From Pagrus major (Eukaryota > Chordata > Actinopteri > Spariformes > Sparidae), in contig NC_133234.1 in the NCBI RefSeq assembly GCF_040436345.1, positions 7,812,446 to 7,876,445 of the forward strand: a stretch of 64,000 nucleotides of DNA, read 5' to 3'. The notes under the pieces were generated by a model. That model worked only from the letters and a program-made list of their open reading frames with translations, was not told the origin of the DNA and searched no databases. The first letter of the stretch is position 1; every line of letters starts with the position of its first letter. Below, one piece after another: positions 23,958 through 37,039 of the stretch. Position numbers and translations under genes: made by a program.

Positions 23958-26723
23958 CTACTCCTTTGGCAGTGATTTACCTTTAGGAAGAATATCACAA
24001 TTACACATCTGATAATAATTAATAAATTTTTTGAGACAATCAATGAATAAGAATACTTAGAGCGTGTACATAATGTGTACATTATGTTATAACTTCATCA
24101 AGCTACAATATTGTAAGAAAACTCACCTAGGCCTCTGCTGAGTTGGGTCTGCAAAAGTTCCTGCATCGATGGAGCTGGGACACCTGACAGAACCCCATGT
24201 TGACGTGGATCATCTGGCCTTTTCCTTGCAGTCCGTGGCAAACCCCCAGTAGCAGACAGCCTGCACCGCAGAATTGCACTTTGAAGGTCTGGAATGTAGC
24301 TGTAGTCCTTCTCCACCTTTTCTGTGTACAGGCTCCACTTCTTTGACTTTTTGTTGTACACCTTGCCGTATCTGTAATAAGAGAAAAGATAAGAAGCTTT
24401 GTGATACATTCATATTAGCATAGAATTTAGTCAGGGTGGAGTTGTATGCGTCAAGGTCTGAGGCATAAAGCTCTGCCCGCAGTTGAACAATGTCTGAAGG
24501 GAGCAACATCTATCATAACCACTGTAATTTCAACTTATTTCTAAGACACACAACCTCCCACATTCTCACCAAAATATCAGACTTTTAAATTGTAATTGTA
24601 AATTGAATCCCTTTAGATTTCAACTACCTGAGACACCAAACATCTCACTTTCTCATCAATACTCAAATCCTTTTGTATTTTAAATTGTGCTGACTAGACC
24701 TCTTAGCTTCACACTTCAGGGGGTCACTGCCCATCTGTGAAAGACAAAAGAGTGTGAAAACACACCCTAGGTAAGAGGACGACCCTACAGCAGACAAAGG
24801 ACGTAAAGCACACATCAGAGGTGGGCTTTTACTCAGGTGTAAATGTTTCCCTTCATTTTGAACCGCAAGCATGTTGATTGACCTTTTCTTTGCAAAGAAA
24901 ATAAAAACCTTGTTGGCTGAAGGAAGTCTCTATTCTTCACCCTTGTGCACCCTTATGAAAAATGTACGTTCTTAACATTTGGGGACAAAAATGTCCTCTT
25001 CAAAAACACCAAGAAAGGTATCTTAATATTTTTTGGCCTTTTTTTTTGCTCATCAGTGTTCACATGCTTGACTGTGCTAATCCTCCTATAAAAAAATAAA
25101 CCTTTAATGTATGTTTTTAACCAAAATCTGTGCACTGTGATGTCCTCTTGAATTCTGGAAATTAAAAATAAGTATTTTATTTTTATAAGATAAAAATGAA
25201 CATACTGAATCGAGCCATCAGTCCTTTTCTTGACTGGTGATTATGGAACGACTCCAATTCTGCAGTAGACCTGAGAGCACAGAGAGCATTTACAATTACT
25301 TCAGAATCTGATTATGACAATTATGACTGACAAGAAGTCAAAGTTTCATTGTGAAAACAGTAAGTGGAACATAGACCTATACTGACTTACCGGAAATGTA
25401 GATATTTGTGTACATTCTTTAGCCAGCGTGCGTCAAGGACAACTTCTCTCAGTCTCTGGTGTGCTACAGAATTCTTCTCGATCCAGGTCTTCTCTCTGTC
25501 CTCCACCAAGGGACCATGGTGACAGGCACCTAAGGCCCACGCATGTGTTCCTGACACGTGGTGAAGCAGGCCAGCCCACATGTCCTAAGAAAAATAAATG
25601 TGGTCAATAACAAAAGAATCAATTTCTCCAAAATAACTATTACAAAATAAAATCTGGCCTAGATATTTTTATTTCTATAATACTTACAAAGAACTCTGTG
25701 TATGTATCTGCAGTCTTGCAGCAATACCAGAAGTGGTTGCAGATGTCTTTGGTCCACATCTGAAGGATGGCACACCCCTTTTGTTGTCCTGCCTGGACAT
25801 TGCATCAGAATTACATTGTAGGAATGTCAAATTAGTTTCTGAAATTTAAGTAGATGATATTTTTTAAATCCAGCTATATCAATCTACATAGAGATTGACT
25901 ATGATTTTACAGTAAATTTTACTCTGCAAATTATTGGACAAAACCATCTGACTAATCTTAAAATAAATTGGACCTGGTGTGCTTCTTCCTCCCTCGTCAC
26001 AAACTGGGCCGCACGGCCGTGACAAAGGAAGGAGAAGCACACAAGGATTCAATTAACAAAAAACGCAAAAAGAACAAAATAAACTAAGCATGGCGTGTGT
26101 GGTCAGTAACATACCTTGCATCCAATTGCTGAAGAGCTGTCTCCTCTGGGCAGCTTATGTCCAAATCCTGAACCCCAGCTACTGAGAAGTCTTCATCGCT
26201 GTGAAGATTACACAATTAGAGAATACTGTCAGTGCAGCATCAACATACATTTACCCTTCATTCATAGAGGACAAAACATGGAACTGTTTGTGTATGTATA
26301 ATGTAGAAATAGAAGTCTTGGGTTTGGCAGTTGGACCAAAAAAGCATAAAGATTGATATAAACTGAAGATCCACAGTTGTCCCTATCCTCACTGCATAGC
26401 ATGTACAGACTACTGCAGCCCATGACAAGCTTGTAACATGATCAATTACTCCACCAACACCACACAAAGTTAGAGGTACAACTTATGGTAGCTGTGTTTT
26501 ATTTTAGTGTTGGTTGTTGTTTTAGTTGATGTTAACAACTCTGTGTTGAGTGCTGGACCTCCTATGGTGAAGGACAGTGATCTAATCACTAACATTTACA
26601 TGTATTTATAATGTTTGTATAATGATATGGCAGATATCACTGATAATAATACCTCAAATAGCACTTTGAGGCACATAAAACAGAAAAGGCTAGATGTAAA
26701 AGCGTTGACAAATTCATATTCAT

Positions 26724-26754
<31 letters not shown>

Positions 26755-27389
26755 AGTTGAACTCACCGGTCGGAAAGAGACTCAGACACAATAGTTGAAA
26801 CTGGCGGGGGAGGTGGCCTCATCAATCCTTTAGACGGCGTCGAGGTTGATGGATCCTTCTCATAGCTATGAAACATAAATGAGCTACGTCACCGCGGTTG
26901 TAAAAGCCAATATATGTACGTCTTTTATCACAATAACACAGACACAGACGACTATGGTAGTAGAGTAATATCTTGTATAAAATCAGTATACTATAATCTA
27001 TTCAATACTAGCGTCATCGGCCCGTTTTACACCACAGAGAAGCTAATATTAGCATTTGGCTAATACAAGCTACAATAGTAGCTACGTTAGCAAAAGTTAG
27101 CCTACATTTTCATGAAAATAAGAAATCCTCCCTGAGGCTAAACAAATAATTACCTGTCCAACAGAAAGACGGCAACCTCGGCATCACTTTTGAGTCTCTT
27201 CAGATCCCTCAGTTGTCTCCACCGCTCAAAAGCTGAACCAATGTTGACTCTGGTTTTCGCTCTTGCTTTATCCAGAAGCTTTTTGTTTGCAGACTTTTCT
27301 TCCTCTGGCTTTCTCTTTTTTGCCTTTTTCTCTGGAAGAGCCGTAACAAGTAACCGTTGAGGCGGTTTGGGCTGCGTTTTCTCAGCCAT
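23958..27389 (-). pseudogene. Kolobok-like transposase, about seven exons, internally deleted
   Basis: Recognised as the large teleost transposase family with RxRVNIGSAFxRWRxLRxLKxLKxDAEVAxFLL, a W-K-D-I-x-N-H-F-W block and LExFHNH. Exons in order: 27154-27389 (start ATG 27389, basic N-terminus, DAEVAVFLLD); 26767-26865 (SYEKDPSTSTPSKGLMRPPP); 26115-26198 (DEDFSVAGVQDLDISC); about 25688-25792 (WTKDICNHFWYCCKTADTYT); 25391-25584 (DMWAGLLHHVSG, CHHGPLVEDREKTW); 25206-25270 (STAELESFHNH then KKRTDGSIQ); 24127-24371 (KVYNKKSKKWSLY, DYSYIPDLQSAILR); 23958-23980 (GKSLPKE, stop TAG). Donors and acceptors are consensus. The 25206-25270 exon has lost roughly 30 residues after FHNH and changes frame there. 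The fourth exon is also out of frame with the third, implying a lost 5' part. The element is therefore non-coding for a full transposase. The acidic catalytic triad cannot be assigned with certainty; E in LESFHNH is a candidate. Confidence 0.8.
26724..26753. repeat. (AGC)10 trinucleotide repeat in a transposase intron
   Basis: Ten AGC units between the second and third transposase exons, just outside a splice donor (26761-26766). Not coding. Confidence 0.9.
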
Positions 27390-27730
27390 TGCTCAAATGA
27401 TCACGAAATCCGTTCTATAACTCTGTAGTCCTGCAGAGGTTTACTGAATCGGCAGCAGGCAGCAAGACCTGAAGGCGGTGCGCGCTCCGTAGGAGGGGGC
27501 GGGTGCAGAACTAGACATGAAGGCATCTGATTGGTTCCTTAGTCTCCGAGCAAACTTCGACCAATCCGTGCTATTCAGACCGAAGGGAACGGATAGGGGG
27601 GAGTTTTCTCAGTCTTGCGGCTGTCACAGAGCTCTGTTATTTTCCATTCCTTTTCCTGCTGACATAGCGTACCGATTCCTCTGAAATTAGACGGGCCATT
27701 TCCCCCAGTATAAGAAAAAGTGCTTTTGAA

Positions 27731-27750
27731 CAGGATTACAGACCCTAGCT
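27731..27750 (-). repeat. right terminal inverted repeat of the 5.5-kb element
   Basis: Exact inverted copy of 22216-22235, followed by TTAA at 27751-27754. Similarity stops abruptly at 20 bp. Confidence 0.95.
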
Positions 27751-27754
27751 TTAA

Positions 27755-27880
27755 CACTCCACATGTATACTCTATTTTTTCCAACTTGATTATTATTTAT
27801 CAATGAGTCTTTATAGTTTTTGTTTTTGTGTGTATGTAGCTTCATCTTGAACTTTAATATTAAAATGGAAAAAAAATGAC
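27755..27880 (+). mobile_element. probable 3' UTR of the interrupted LINE
   Basis: Follows directly after the right TTAA of the 5.5-kb element and so continues the LINE remnant that ends at 22211. AT-rich, ends vaguely; no coding sequence. The right limit is a guess. Confidence 0.35.
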
Positions 27881-30800
27881 ACCCACCTCTCCCACAGGAG
27901 TACAAACGTGGACAATAGAGAGGTGCCCTGGGGCTTCAGACTCCAACCTTACAGATAAATAAAATGACAGATGTTGTATGATCTGAACGGCTTAAATTGC
28001 CTCAGGAGGAATGTGCCATTTCCAAAACAGCCACCATGTTCTTTCCAGGATCAAAGACTGATGACAGCCCAAGAAAGAACGGTGCCTGGGTGAGATAGGG
28101 AACTGTCCACCATCTGTTGTATTACTTAAAAGGACATCTGTCGCAAGCGAAAGCCTGTTGAGCTTTAGCACAATCCAACGTCAGAAGTTTAAAACTGTGG
28201 TGTGACTTTGACGAGACATCAAATATATTAAAAACAACAATTTACAATGACTTCTAGTTAGCCTGTGTGGAGTTCTATATTGTCTGTTATCCGGTTCAAG
28301 CTGAGTGGGTTTTATACTGAATGACAGTCAAGAAGTGCTGCTCACTATCGGCCGTCAAGGAGTGGATGCTCAGGAGGTGAATATGAATCAAGTGAACATG
28401 AATGCTGAAAGGTTGAAGGAGGACAAAGGTGCGACAGATGGAGAGAGGGAATGGAAGAGACACATAACACTCAGTTTAAGCTGTTGTTGTCTATATTAAA
28501 TAGATAACAGCTTATTGATCTGAGTCATACACGGGGTACATACCGTACAAATGCCTGAGATTTAACCAAGAATGTGTCGTGCTACAACAATTCCTTTGTC
28601 AGTATCTGTCTTTCTTTGCAGATGTAAACATTCACACGTGGGTTGACGGATATCCTGTCCCTGCCCGTCGAACCGTCCACCTGCACATATTTACTGAGGG
28701 AGGAATACCAAACTCAGAGTTACTGATTAATCACAAATGATCGTTTAGGTATTGACAACTACACTAATGTATTACAGAATAACTGGATAACACACAGACT
28801 TAGACAAACAGAGAGACACTAGATTTGAAATGAGTGTACATGGGCATGTGGCTCTCTTATTTCAGACATATTTTATTTGAGTTATGTAAAATATGTCATA
28901 ATATCACAAGCATCTTCCAAATAATTCCATTAAACTGACATTGTGGATTCAGTACAAACTGATCACACAGTGTCTGTAATAGCTGCAGAAAAATGACACC
29001 ATCCGCCTAAAGATTGGTTCCCTATAAACCTCGATTTCACAAATCTATTTTGTTCTGCCATCTTTCTTTCCCCAGAAAAATAAGGGTCAAAATACAGCAC
29101 AAAGGAAGCTCGTCTGTCAGGAAGAGGTGTTGTTTTCCCCGCTTGCTACCCCCAGGTTACGGCGGAACAACTGGAATAACTCTGGAAACTCAAAAACATC
29201 AAATTCTTTGATTTCATTAATGACATATAAGCAGATTTGTTCAGCAGCGACTGCTTGACCTTTCATCACTGAGTCATTTGGGGTTAAGGCAGATTTTCGT
29301 AGTCTGTGGAATCACGTGCAGTTCTAGCCGAGACACAATCGACAATCATTACTATTTGACACAGAGATGATAAATGATGCAAGTAAAAGTCCTCTCATAA
29401 TGAGGTCAGTCACACTAGATGACGCTCCTAACTTGGAGAAATTTTCTGGAGGAGTCTGGTGACTCAAAACACTGAGGAGGGCAGGGTGAAAACCAAACCA
29501 CTGCATCATGTTACTTCACACTAGTTTGGTCACTGCAACTGGGTGACAGCAAGACCAATCACGGGAACTTCGTTCAGCCGAATAAAGTCAAATCCCAAAA
29601 ACTGTTCATTTTAGTTTGTTGTTAATTAGTTTACTTTATTAGTTGTACTTTAACCACTCACCCTTAATGGGTAGAACAGCTGCAGTTTTTCCACATCAAA
29701 ATCATCTTCAAGGAGTTTAGAAAAATCCCTTTGGCCTTTTTCACTCCTCAACTAGTACAAAAAGCTGGCCGGTGTTCAGTCAAACAAACTGTTCTGCCGC
29801 CGAGCAGTCTTTGTCATCACCCCATTGCTTACGTTAGCAAATTGTTCCCAAACAATGGCTTTGACATGAATATAAAATAAATAGCTCAGGAAAAGATCAT
29901 CACTCCAACAAGGCGACGGCTTCCTCCAGAGTTAGTTTTAAGTGTCATTTTGTAGTGAAATGTATAAAAGTTTCAAACATTAAAGTTCAAACATTCTAAT
30001 TTCTTTTCTAATATGCGAGTGTATGAATCTATCACTTTACCAAAAACTGAAGATAACTATTTGAAAGTTGTTGATTGGTCAGGGAGGATGTCAATAATGG
30101 CATAGTAATAGATTTTGGCAATTGTGGCAATAATAGATTGTAGATGGCCATTTCTATCTTTATGATCCATTAGTGCATCTTGTATTTCTTATATACAAGA
30201 TTACTTCTTTGAAAATACTGCTTTGATTATTGGTGTTTACAACCTTATCTTGAACATTGTTAGTTTGTCAATGCTGAAAACTGGATACAGCAATTTGTTT
30301 GCTGCTTATCGAAGCCAACTTTAAAGTTGTATAACTCTGACCTCGGAGATGTGCAGAAGTTCCCATTTTAGGGTCAAAGCTAATCCGCCATAGACCTGAT
30401 TGTTTTCAGCACATTAACACAGAGGTGAAAAATGCAGCATTCTATATTAATACAACTGCCTTAAAGGAATACACCTCTGTTATGGAGGTTGTTGAGCATT
30501 TACCTGCTGTTAATCCTGGAGGTCTATTGTATTGACCTCTTTCCATCCGAGGTGTAAAAAGGCCATTATTAGGTGTCAAGAGCAGCAGGTGTGAAAGAAA
30601 AATATTGTGATTAGTGATAAGTGATGGATGGACCAAAATAACTCCCAGTAGAACATCAACTCTAGTATATCATGTGTACTCTTTGGCATATTGTACACAA
30701 TAAACTGTGCTAAATAATATAGAATTAAATAATAGAGAGTTAAAAAAATTAATGTAAAGCTAATAAGTTCAAGCGTCCTCAATATGAACACTTACAAGAA

Positions 30801-31863
30801 AACGTACTCAAAAGATATTGTTGCAAAAATAAATAAAAGTTTCTGAAATAAGCTGTGACAATGAGCAGTCTTGTGCTGTGTGAGCTACTTCCAAAACAGA
30901 CTTGGCCCACATCACTGCAGCCCATTATCACACCATACACCCGATACACTTTACTTTGACAGTGACACATTCGCCTTGCCTTGGTACACATATGCATCAT
31001 GTTGCAGTTCTGGTGTTACCAGTACCAGCATGTAGGTAAGTTACTTAACTTAACTTACCTGACCTACTTATGCTTGTGATGTAACTTATGTAACATTTGT
31101 GCTTATTTTAACCTAAACCATGCTCTTTTCCTATACCTTACCAAGTGTTGTTGCCTGAACCTAACCAGGTAGTAACATTCAAACTCTCCTCTCTTGACAT
31201 AAAGCCAAGCCATGTATACGTTAGTGTTTCAGCCCAGCCTTCTGGCTGGTAGTTGTTGTTGTACCCTAAACTGTATCTGCCACGGCCTCCTCCCCATCAG
31301 CTGCTATGGCTCAGCCTCAAACATTTAATTCTTCTCTCGGGTGTCTGATGTGATCGGTTTTTATCTAATTTAATATGTCCATTATGTAAGGAAAGATGTA
31401 AAATATTGGATTCAAAACCTGAAATATGTATAAATACATATTTTATATTTTGTATTATAGTACTTTGAAAAGGAATGAAGATTTCAACAATGACCTGCAA
31501 ATAAACTTAAAGTGGAAAAAAAACACTTCAACATTCCTCCCTCCTAACGTTTCCCTGTGGTGTTACTGTTGGCGCTGCTGTCGCAAAGACAGTGTTAACA
31601 AAACCTGGACCCAGAAACCCTGATCTCAGTGCTGTGAAAGGCAGTTTAAAACAATTGGTTGTATTCACAAAGTAGGCATGTTTTGTTACTTACAGATCTA
31701 GTAGAAAAAAACGCTGGTTTCCAACCATCCAATGGGGCAACATTGTGTTCTTGTGTATCTGTTGCTGTATATTTTGCACATCACTAAAAAGTCTTTCACA
31801 AGGATTCTCCTATGATTAAGTAGTGCACTTTTGGGACACTTTTAATTAAGAAGAAGTATAGGC

Positions 31864-31935
31864 CAGTGGCGGACTCAGGATGTTTGAGGCGCAGGGGTGA
31901 AAGGGCACCAAATGCATTCGGGGGCCAACTCAGCA
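31864..31935 (+). repeat. possible hAT-type repeat end (CAGTGGCGGA)
   Basis: CAGTGGCGGACTCAGGATGT followed by a GGGGTGAAAGGGCACC-like stretch resembles one end of an abundant vertebrate/fish hAT repeat. The other end was not found. Confidence 0.3.
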
Positions 31936-33838
31936 TGAAATGAGCGTCTTATACCACAGCTCTCAGTGCTGATTAAACATCACAGAGCAGCTGTGATGAA
32001 TGGCACACGCATGTCACTTCTTTGAAAAGCAGCCGAGATTGAAAAACATGCACTCAAAGAGTTCATGTTTCAAATTTTCAAAACAAATCATTTCACACAG
32101 CAAATAAAGAGCAGCACCACTTCAAGTGTTCCAGTCCATACGAGTACAATCACTGTGTTTAACCAAGGACTACATGTCTTTATTATCCATTCACACAAAA
32201 TGTTTTCATTTCATCACTTGTGTTATCTTGTCAAAGCAGCACTCCGTCTTGTTGTGAAGCTCTAATGACAAACCTGCAGGTCCACAAAAAAAGGGCAGCA
32301 TTAACAGGGCTGCAGAATGGTGAACAGTAATGTGTAGAACAGTCAGCACATGGACTACAACAAGCCGATTATGTCTTTCAAACCCTTGAGTCATCACCCA
32401 CCCGCTGAGCATCAAATCAATCACCAGACCGAATCCTGGTGGTCGGTTTACATGGCCGTTAGGGGCCTGTTATATTGTTTCTGTTCGAGTGATGTGCGTC
32501 AGTGGATTAGCCTCCATGCAAACACACTCGCGCACAAACTCACATCAGTGGGACCTTTGATGAAAGTGCCTTTTGTCATCGGTAATTGAATCTTCACTCT
32601 TGTGTCTTGTCTGCTCAGATCTAAAGCCTTTAGAGGAGCAGATTATCGTCACACGCAAGACACACAAATCATCTGCTTCTCATAAAACGCTCATCATCAT
32701 ACAAGGCCCCGCTGCTCTGCTGCTGTTGACCCAGGAACAAAGTGCCGTGAAAATCCCGCGGGGGTCGTACAGAGTGGAGACTCTCTGCAGGGAGAAGTAG
32801 CTGAGCAAGCTCTGAAAACAAAGATGTGCCTGCCCTAAATCAGCTTACATAATTAGCTTACTGCTGCCCATATGTAAAGATACATTACTTAACTTACATA
32901 ACTATTGTACTTCAAAATCATGATCTCTTCCTTAACCTAACCACGTAGCTTTGGTGCCTGAACCTTACCAAACTGCAACCGTTACACAACTTCAACCATG
33001 CAATGTGCTTAACGTCATGTATGTAAGTGTTGGGCACAATAGTTGATCATTTCATCCCAAGTATCCTAGAGGACGACATCTGACTCTGCATCTGGGACGC
33101 CTCACGACGTCCTTACAGAAGGACAGATTTTTTGCCTCCCAGAAAAATGTCATTTCATTTTAACAGACAAAAAATATCTTGTAGTCTGAATCTGGCAGAA
33201 GAGACGGGTCCAGTCATTAGCATTAGCATGGTATGGAGCCGTTTTATAAGTAATAAACTTCAAATTATTACATCAAAAAACGTACATCCATAAGGCCCCC
33301 CCCCCCTCCATGCTTGGATGTTAGAGTTTAGTTTTCACGTTACTGAGGTCAACTCGTGCATATGAGTGTGATTTTGTCACATCATGAAGCCAGTCATGGT
33401 CCATTGTGCAACTTTCAATAGTGTTATGTGGAACCATGAAGCCTCCAGTGCACACAGACAAGACTTTTCACTAAAGTAGTTGACATGTGCCCAGAAGCCT
33501 TCTGAAATGATAACTTCCATAGATTCTGGATTTGTCGTGGCTGATTTAAACTAAAAAGGATTTAACTAGGTAATTAAATTTTTATGTGGAGAAACCATAT
33601 AATTCCTGTGCAAACAACAAACACAGTGTCTTAAATTACACTGTGATTCTCGATCTACGCAAGAGAGCAGCCAAAGAGTCGCATATTGGCTGGAGCAAAA
33701 TATTACAAATTTAGATGATAGGCTTGGTCTCAAGCCAAACAAGCCAAACAGGCAGTAGTCATCTGTGTCACAGGATGGGCACACAGCGCGGCTGCAGACG
33801 CAACAAAATTAGATTTGTGAGCAATTTCCATGTGCGTT

Positions 33839-33852
33839 TGTGTGTGTGTGTA

Positions 33853-33899
<47 letters not shown>
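33839..33899. repeat. (TG)n microsatellite
   Basis: TG tract with TATG interruptions in the first third. Confidence 0.95.
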
Positions 33900-33901
<2 letters not shown>

Positions 33902-35329
33902 ACACGTGTGGATGTGTTTATTTTTGTTCCACTGTCTGTATTAAGGTTTGTCTCTGTGACAAGGGAGGGAGAAGGAGGGAGACAGAAAACAAAGGAAAAG
34001 AAGAATCATTGAGGCTCAGTATATACTTCTGCTTTTCCACATTACAAGTCTGCTAAACATTTTGCACTGTGTGCTGTATACAATAGATATTTACTGTCTC
34101 AGAGATACTTTTTTTTTACAGTTCATCTAGCTTAAAATTTAATCTTAAAAAAGGACAAAAATAACATGGTGGTACGGAAGCCAAAAACTGGGTGGCTGCA
34201 ATACTTGGTATTGATTTTTAACTTCATTGAAGTTAATTGAATTATCTCATTATTTAATCATTTATAATCATATATAAATAAATACATAATTAAATGATTC
34301 TCTTAAGAAATGTATCAAGATATTTATAATGTCGAAAACATTTATCTCGAAAAAAACAACAACTCTGTTACCCCATATCAGAAGATCCTCCACATGATCA
34401 TGAATTGTGTAATTCATATGGGCACAAATGTACGTGCACACCAAGTGACAACACTGATGTTAACTTTTAACTGTAGATGACTTCCTGTGGCTCAGTTACA
34501 TGCTAACCAGAGTCAATTTCATCATGTGCTGCCATGTCCGGACGAGGACATAGGTGGCTGCATCAGTCACCAGGCTTGGTACACACAAAAACAGAATACA
34601 GGCTCACGTGTATCAAAGTGTAGGTTAAACCTGGTTAGGATGTAACTGGACCTAAACATACACAGCATAATTGCATGTGTTCAGTTCCTCTATGTATGCA
34701 CATGACACAACAGGAAAACACTGAGCCCTGCAGGACTCTCCTCCTGTTTGAAATGTAACCAGTGGGTTAATATTAACTACTGTGGAATCACTGCTGTCTG
34801 GAGAGCATCTCAGGCATGTTGAGTATCGAGTTTGATGCAAGATCACAATACTGTCACTTAATAAAAAGACAATAAGCATTGATACATCTGGACATTTTGA
34901 ATCCCAGGTTTAGGGTTTCGAGTTGCTGCTAAACAACTTTCAGCTGACTTTCAAATTGCTTGACTTGTCCAATCAATTTTGGGCATTTTTTCCAGAAAAT
35001 AAGCTACATGATCACCACAAATGTTGCAGCTGACGTTTTTATCGACTGATTCATTGAGCTCTATTTCAATGACTTTATTACTCAACAAGTAGAAATCAAT
35101 TTGTACTTTTCTGTAAACAGCAATTATTTTGAATCTTGACATTTCAGTTTCATTTTGTGACAGTGCTGTGCTTATCATTTGGTTAGCTTTAGGCACAAAA
35201 CCCACAAAAGGTTGGAACATTTTCTTGATGCCTTGTCAAAAATATCCAGTTGTGTTGCCACAAACATGAAAATGTCCCAATGTCTCGTTAAAAATATTCA
35301 GTGGTTTCACACTTTTAGCACAAATGCTA

Positions 35330-35418
35330 AAACACCCGCCGCTCGCCCAGTGTTGGCTGGGATCGGCTCCAGCCCCCCGTGACCCTGCAAAGGATAAGCA
35401 GTTACAGATGATGAATGT
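35330..35418 (+). repeat. repeat 3' end ('GGCTCCAGCCCCC...GGATAAGC' type)
   Basis: CCCAGTGTTGGCTGGGATCG, GCTCCAGCCCCCCGTGACCC and AGGATAAGCAGTTACAGATG are hallmarks of an abundant fish interspersed repeat tail. The source element and the left limit are not clear. Confidence 0.6.
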
Positions 35419-37039
35419 ACGCTAAAACACCATCTCAAACAGTGATCTCTCGCTTGGCAGCCGTGTTGTCTTGCTGTCACACCACCGACTCTCCTGACTT
35501 GAAAGTCCGCTCATGCACAGAAATATTGATATGTATAAAATGTAGAAATTTAACGTATCCAACATTTTATTCTGCTGAATGTGCCGGTGATAAAAAGCCT
35601 TACAGTTTTCAGACCAACATTTTTTTTTTGTTGGCATTGTGTCTTTCTTTGATAGGAAAAAAATTGCATAGATACTGTATAATTGGGTTTAGGGAAAGAA
35701 TGTAGCAATGCAAAATTAAGTACCGTTAAAGGTATGGTCAGGGTTAGGCAAGTGTGATAGAGCTGAAAGGTGAACCTTAAAGCAGACATTATGCTTGTTT
35801 TCAAGTGAATAATTATTTTATTCTGGGTTACTACATAAGATTACATGCTTTAACGCTCAAAAACCTTTTTGCCTCGCTACATAAAGGGCATCATTCTTCA
35901 GTGTGGATGTATTCCCCAGAAGACTGCTAATTGACCATAACAACCTGTTAGCTGAGTGGACAGTATGCCGTTATGTCACTCTGAAACAGAGGCCTGCCCT
36001 ATAAATTTGATCTCAGCATGTCTGCTATGGTGCTCTGCTGTAACTTAAATACATTACGGATTAAGACTGATGCTGCCAGAAGCCGGGCTACTCATCATCC
36101 CTCTATCAGTAAATCATTTTGTGTAACAGGTGACATTTTTGGTGTATCAACAGCCCTGTGTTTTGTAACAAGTGTCCACAGGCCAGTCCTGTCAGAGTGG
36201 AAATACAGGTCTCTGCCTCATCTGCTACAAACTCTGCAAAAATCTCAAGGAAATGATTCAAATGCTTATTTCTTACAAAAATGTCAATGACGTCTCAGCG
36301 TGCAGCGTCATAACTAGTTGTTACATAAGATGGCTCATAAAATTGAGGGCTCAAGGGTTAGCCAACACTCTGGATTCATTTTAATTTAATACGGCTCAGT
36401 GACAAATTAAAGTTGTATAGTTTTCCAGTTGACCCGTCTTATTAGAAGATTTAATTTGAGGAGGTTGCCAATGAATACAAGGGAGCAAAGTTCTCATCTC
36501 GGAGGAAAAGGCTGGATATTCACGTCACTACTCACACAGCAGCACTGTGTAAGTAATAAGAGTGGTAATGCTACCACTACGATCCTAGAATACCAAACAG
36601 CAGGGCTAGAAAAAAGAAAAAGTGAAATTAGACCCAGGCTGAGAGGCTGGAGTGAAGTTTTAATATATTCATCTGCCTTCCCATGCATGAAAGTAAACAC
36701 TTTGCACATAGGTCAAGTCCAGACTCACTCAGCTGGCATCGTGGGCTACGAGTCCAGATGGTGGTGCAACCGTTGCAAGTTTAGAACCTTGAAAATTCAT
36801 TACAAACCAGTCGTATGTGCTACTACTTTGCAACTTTCACCAAAATGTAAGCCCAGTGAGCAGAAACGTTCAAATGCTTTTTTACTGAATTAAACATTAA
36901 CAATAATCCCCATCCCCGCCAGAATATTAATGATGATGATATAAATACGAATAAATACATTAAAAATAACAACAACAAAAAATAATAAAAATACAGCAGT
37001 GCATAGTTTTCATGCAGCATACAGCTTCAAATCAAATAA

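Larger units (their letters stand above)
22216..27750. mobile_element. 5.5-kb TTAA-flanked DNA transposon, Kolobok-like, with two convergent genes
   Basis: The ends are a perfect 20-bp inverted repeat, AGCTAGGGTCTGTAATCCTG, at 22216-22235 and 27731-27750, flanked by TTAA at 22212-22215 and 27751-27754. A TTAA duplication with termini beginning AG fits the Kolobok superfamily (5'-RR ends), whereas piggyBac elements usually begin CCY. Inside are a plus-strand spliced gene ending in a P2X7-tail-like domain and a minus-strand multi-exon transposase gene. They converge, with opposing poly(A) signals at 23724 and 23849. Both coding regions have internal deletions that break the frame, so this copy is not autonomous. 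It is inserted in the 3' end of a LINE. The superfamily name is inferred from ends and gene content; boundaries are seen directly. Confidence 0.88.
27881..35329. other. no gene seen
   Basis: Mostly unique-looking intergenic DNA, with a possible hAT end at 31864, a TG tract at 33839 and 'CCTAACCA...CTGAACC' repeat pieces near 31105-31180 and 32930-33030. Confidence 0.55.

Noticed and set aside
24423-24509. Extra transposase exon (frame beginning MLLPSDIVQLRAELY)
   Set aside because: It reads plausibly but lies between two exons whose phases join directly in the conserved frame (SIQ + YGKVYNKK), so it would have to be skipped. Kept as a doubtful relic.
26724-26753. Polyglutamine-coding tract
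   Set aside because: The AGC repeat is in an intron of the transposase gene, between its second and third exons.
22216-27750. piggyBac element
   Set aside because: TTAA duplication fits, but ends start AG and not CCY, and the transposase motifs differ from the piggyBac DDE family as I know it.
36429-36893. 154-codon plus-strand open frame
   Set aside because: No domain, low-complexity composition, no splice or poly(A) context, and an overlapping open frame on the other strand. Most likely chance.
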